Source: Phycisphaerales bacterium (lineage in GTDB: Bacteria > Planctomycetota > Phycisphaerae > Phycisphaerales > UBA1924). From it: a DNA stretch of 48,921 bases. Position 1 is the stretch's first letter; the number at the start of each line of letters is the position of its first letter. The notes under the pieces are model-generated. The model had not been told where the DNA came from. It worked only from the letters and a program-made list of their open reading frames with translations, and ran no database searches. Below are positions 48,621-48,921 of this stretch, one piece after another. The stretch lies in NCBI GenBank assembly GCA_040221175.1, contig JAVJVK010000012.1:1-48921 (forward strand), written 5' to 3'. A program made the position numbers and the translations under genes.

Positions 48621-48648
48621 AGCCTACCACGGATCGGCGGTGTGTCAA
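48621..48648 (-). promoter_or_regulatory. sigma70-type promoter of the HTH-type gene
   Basis: On the minus strand TTGACA (48648-48643), 16-base spacer, TAGGCT (48626-48621), then only 7 bases before the ATG. A leaderless or nearly leaderless transcript is implied. The palindrome GTTTC-T-GAAAC (48654-48664) sits just upstream of the -35 box, where an activator or repressor could bind. Confidence 0.55.
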
Positions 48649-48710
48649 TAACAGTTTCTGAAACAATTCCCGGCAATGCTATGTTATAGGACTATGTGAC
48701 GCGGCTATGA

Positions 48711-48739
48711 GAAAACCCCGCCACGGGGCGGGGTCTTTT
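48711..48739. terminator. terminator after tRNA-Ser, symmetrical
   Basis: ACCCCGCC (48715-48722) pairs with GGCGGGGT (48727-48734); flanked by AAAA on one side and CTTTT on the other, so it can act in both directions. Confidence 0.85.
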
Positions 48740-48746
48740 CAAAAGC

Positions 48747-48832
48747 GGAGAGGGGGGGATTCGAACCCCCGATACCCTTGCGAGTATGCCGCATTTCGAG
48801 TGCGGTGCATTCGACCACTCTGCCACCTCTCC
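48747..48832 (-). tRNA. tRNA-Ser (anticodon CGA)
   Basis: 86 bases. On the minus strand the acceptor stem GGAGAGG pairs with CCTCTCC. The anticodon arm CCGCA-CTCGAAA-TGCGG gives anticodon CGA, reading UCG. A long variable arm (CATACTCGCAAGGGTATC) and T arm GGGGG-TTCGAAT-CCCCC complete a class II serine tRNA. CCA is not encoded. Confidence 0.96.
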
Positions 48833-48863
48833 ATTATGAGTCGTGGTACGCATTGGCGTCGCT

Positions 48864-48919
48864 CGGGCTTCCTGCCCTCGCTGGTATCCGGCGCTCTCCG
48901 GCCGGGCTTCCTGCCCGGC
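48864..48919. repeat. short repeated hairpin motif at the window edge
   Basis: CGGGCTTCCTGCCC occurs twice, at 48864-48877 and 48903-48916, 39 bases apart. Each copy is a small stem (GGGC/GCCC) with loop TTCCT; the second extends to GCCGGGC/GCCCGGC. No gene is seen between 48833 and 48921. Confidence 0.55.
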
Positions 48920-48921
48920 GC

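Overview
The window is about 49 kb of GC-rich bacterial chromosome that looks like a planctomycete of the Phycisphaerae type. The support is indirect but consistent. A 2488-residue surface protein carries the planctomycetal N-terminal motif (LEARILLGGD). Two exported proteins end in PAP...RRRR sorting tails. One secreted protein ends in two EF-hand/dockerin-like repeats and a terminal Gly-Cys. Many small lipoproteins and TPR proteins are present. Essential genes (rseP, purB, rnc, rpmH, nuoB, a tRNA-Ser) are scattered singly among them. I see no phage, IS element, CRISPR array or rRNA, so this is ordinary chromosome with a lineage-specific surface and regulatory complement.

Layout. 1-7.2 kb: the end of a vWA-like protein and a translationally coupled helical-repeat protein (+), a four-gene minus-strand operon (HscB-like J-protein, two overlapping DUF21/CBS proteins, membrane-anchored thioredoxin), then a racemase-fold protein lacking both catalytic cysteines. 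7.2-15.1 kb: the giant surface protein with a long leader. 15.2-21.4 kb: a Cys-less rhodanese lipoprotein, a stand-alone DsbD N-domain protein, a single-Cys redoxin, an enlarged RseP, an alpha/beta hydrolase and deoC. 21.3-28.5 kb: a prokaryotic ionotropic glutamate-receptor-type channel, an ECF sigma factor with its RskA-type anti-sigma, two exported proteins (DUF4394, CHRD), a TPR lipoprotein, a DUF202 protein and a small lipoprotein. 28.5-38.2 kb: purB, a DUF2089 regulator with a membrane partner, a beta-lactamase-fold hydrolase, class I FBP aldolase, three proteins of unknown function, an exonuclease/phosphatase-family lipoprotein and rnc. 38.5-48.9 kb: rpmH, then a six-gene minus-strand run (BLUF photoreceptor, rRNA pseudouridine synthase, BrkB/YihY, small lipoprotein, nuoB, TPR protein), a divergent ANTAR RNA-binding regulator, a second exonuclease/phosphatase protein, a dockerin-tailed protein, an HTH-type protein and tRNA-Ser(CGA).

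Two systems deserve attention. First, a BLUF blue-light receptor lies divergent to a protein that pairs a non-phosphorylatable receiver domain with an ANTAR RNA-binding domain; this resembles the PixD/PixE arrangement but with an antitermination output. Second, two arrays of 21-bp tandem units (12 units at 25830-26081 and 10 units at 30898-31107) share the core CCCGATCCAYG. They repeat at exactly two helical turns, alternate the core with its reverse complement so hairpins can form, and each stay open in frame with the gene that follows. The second array sits beside a DUF2089 HTH gene whose promoter overlaps an inverted repeat.
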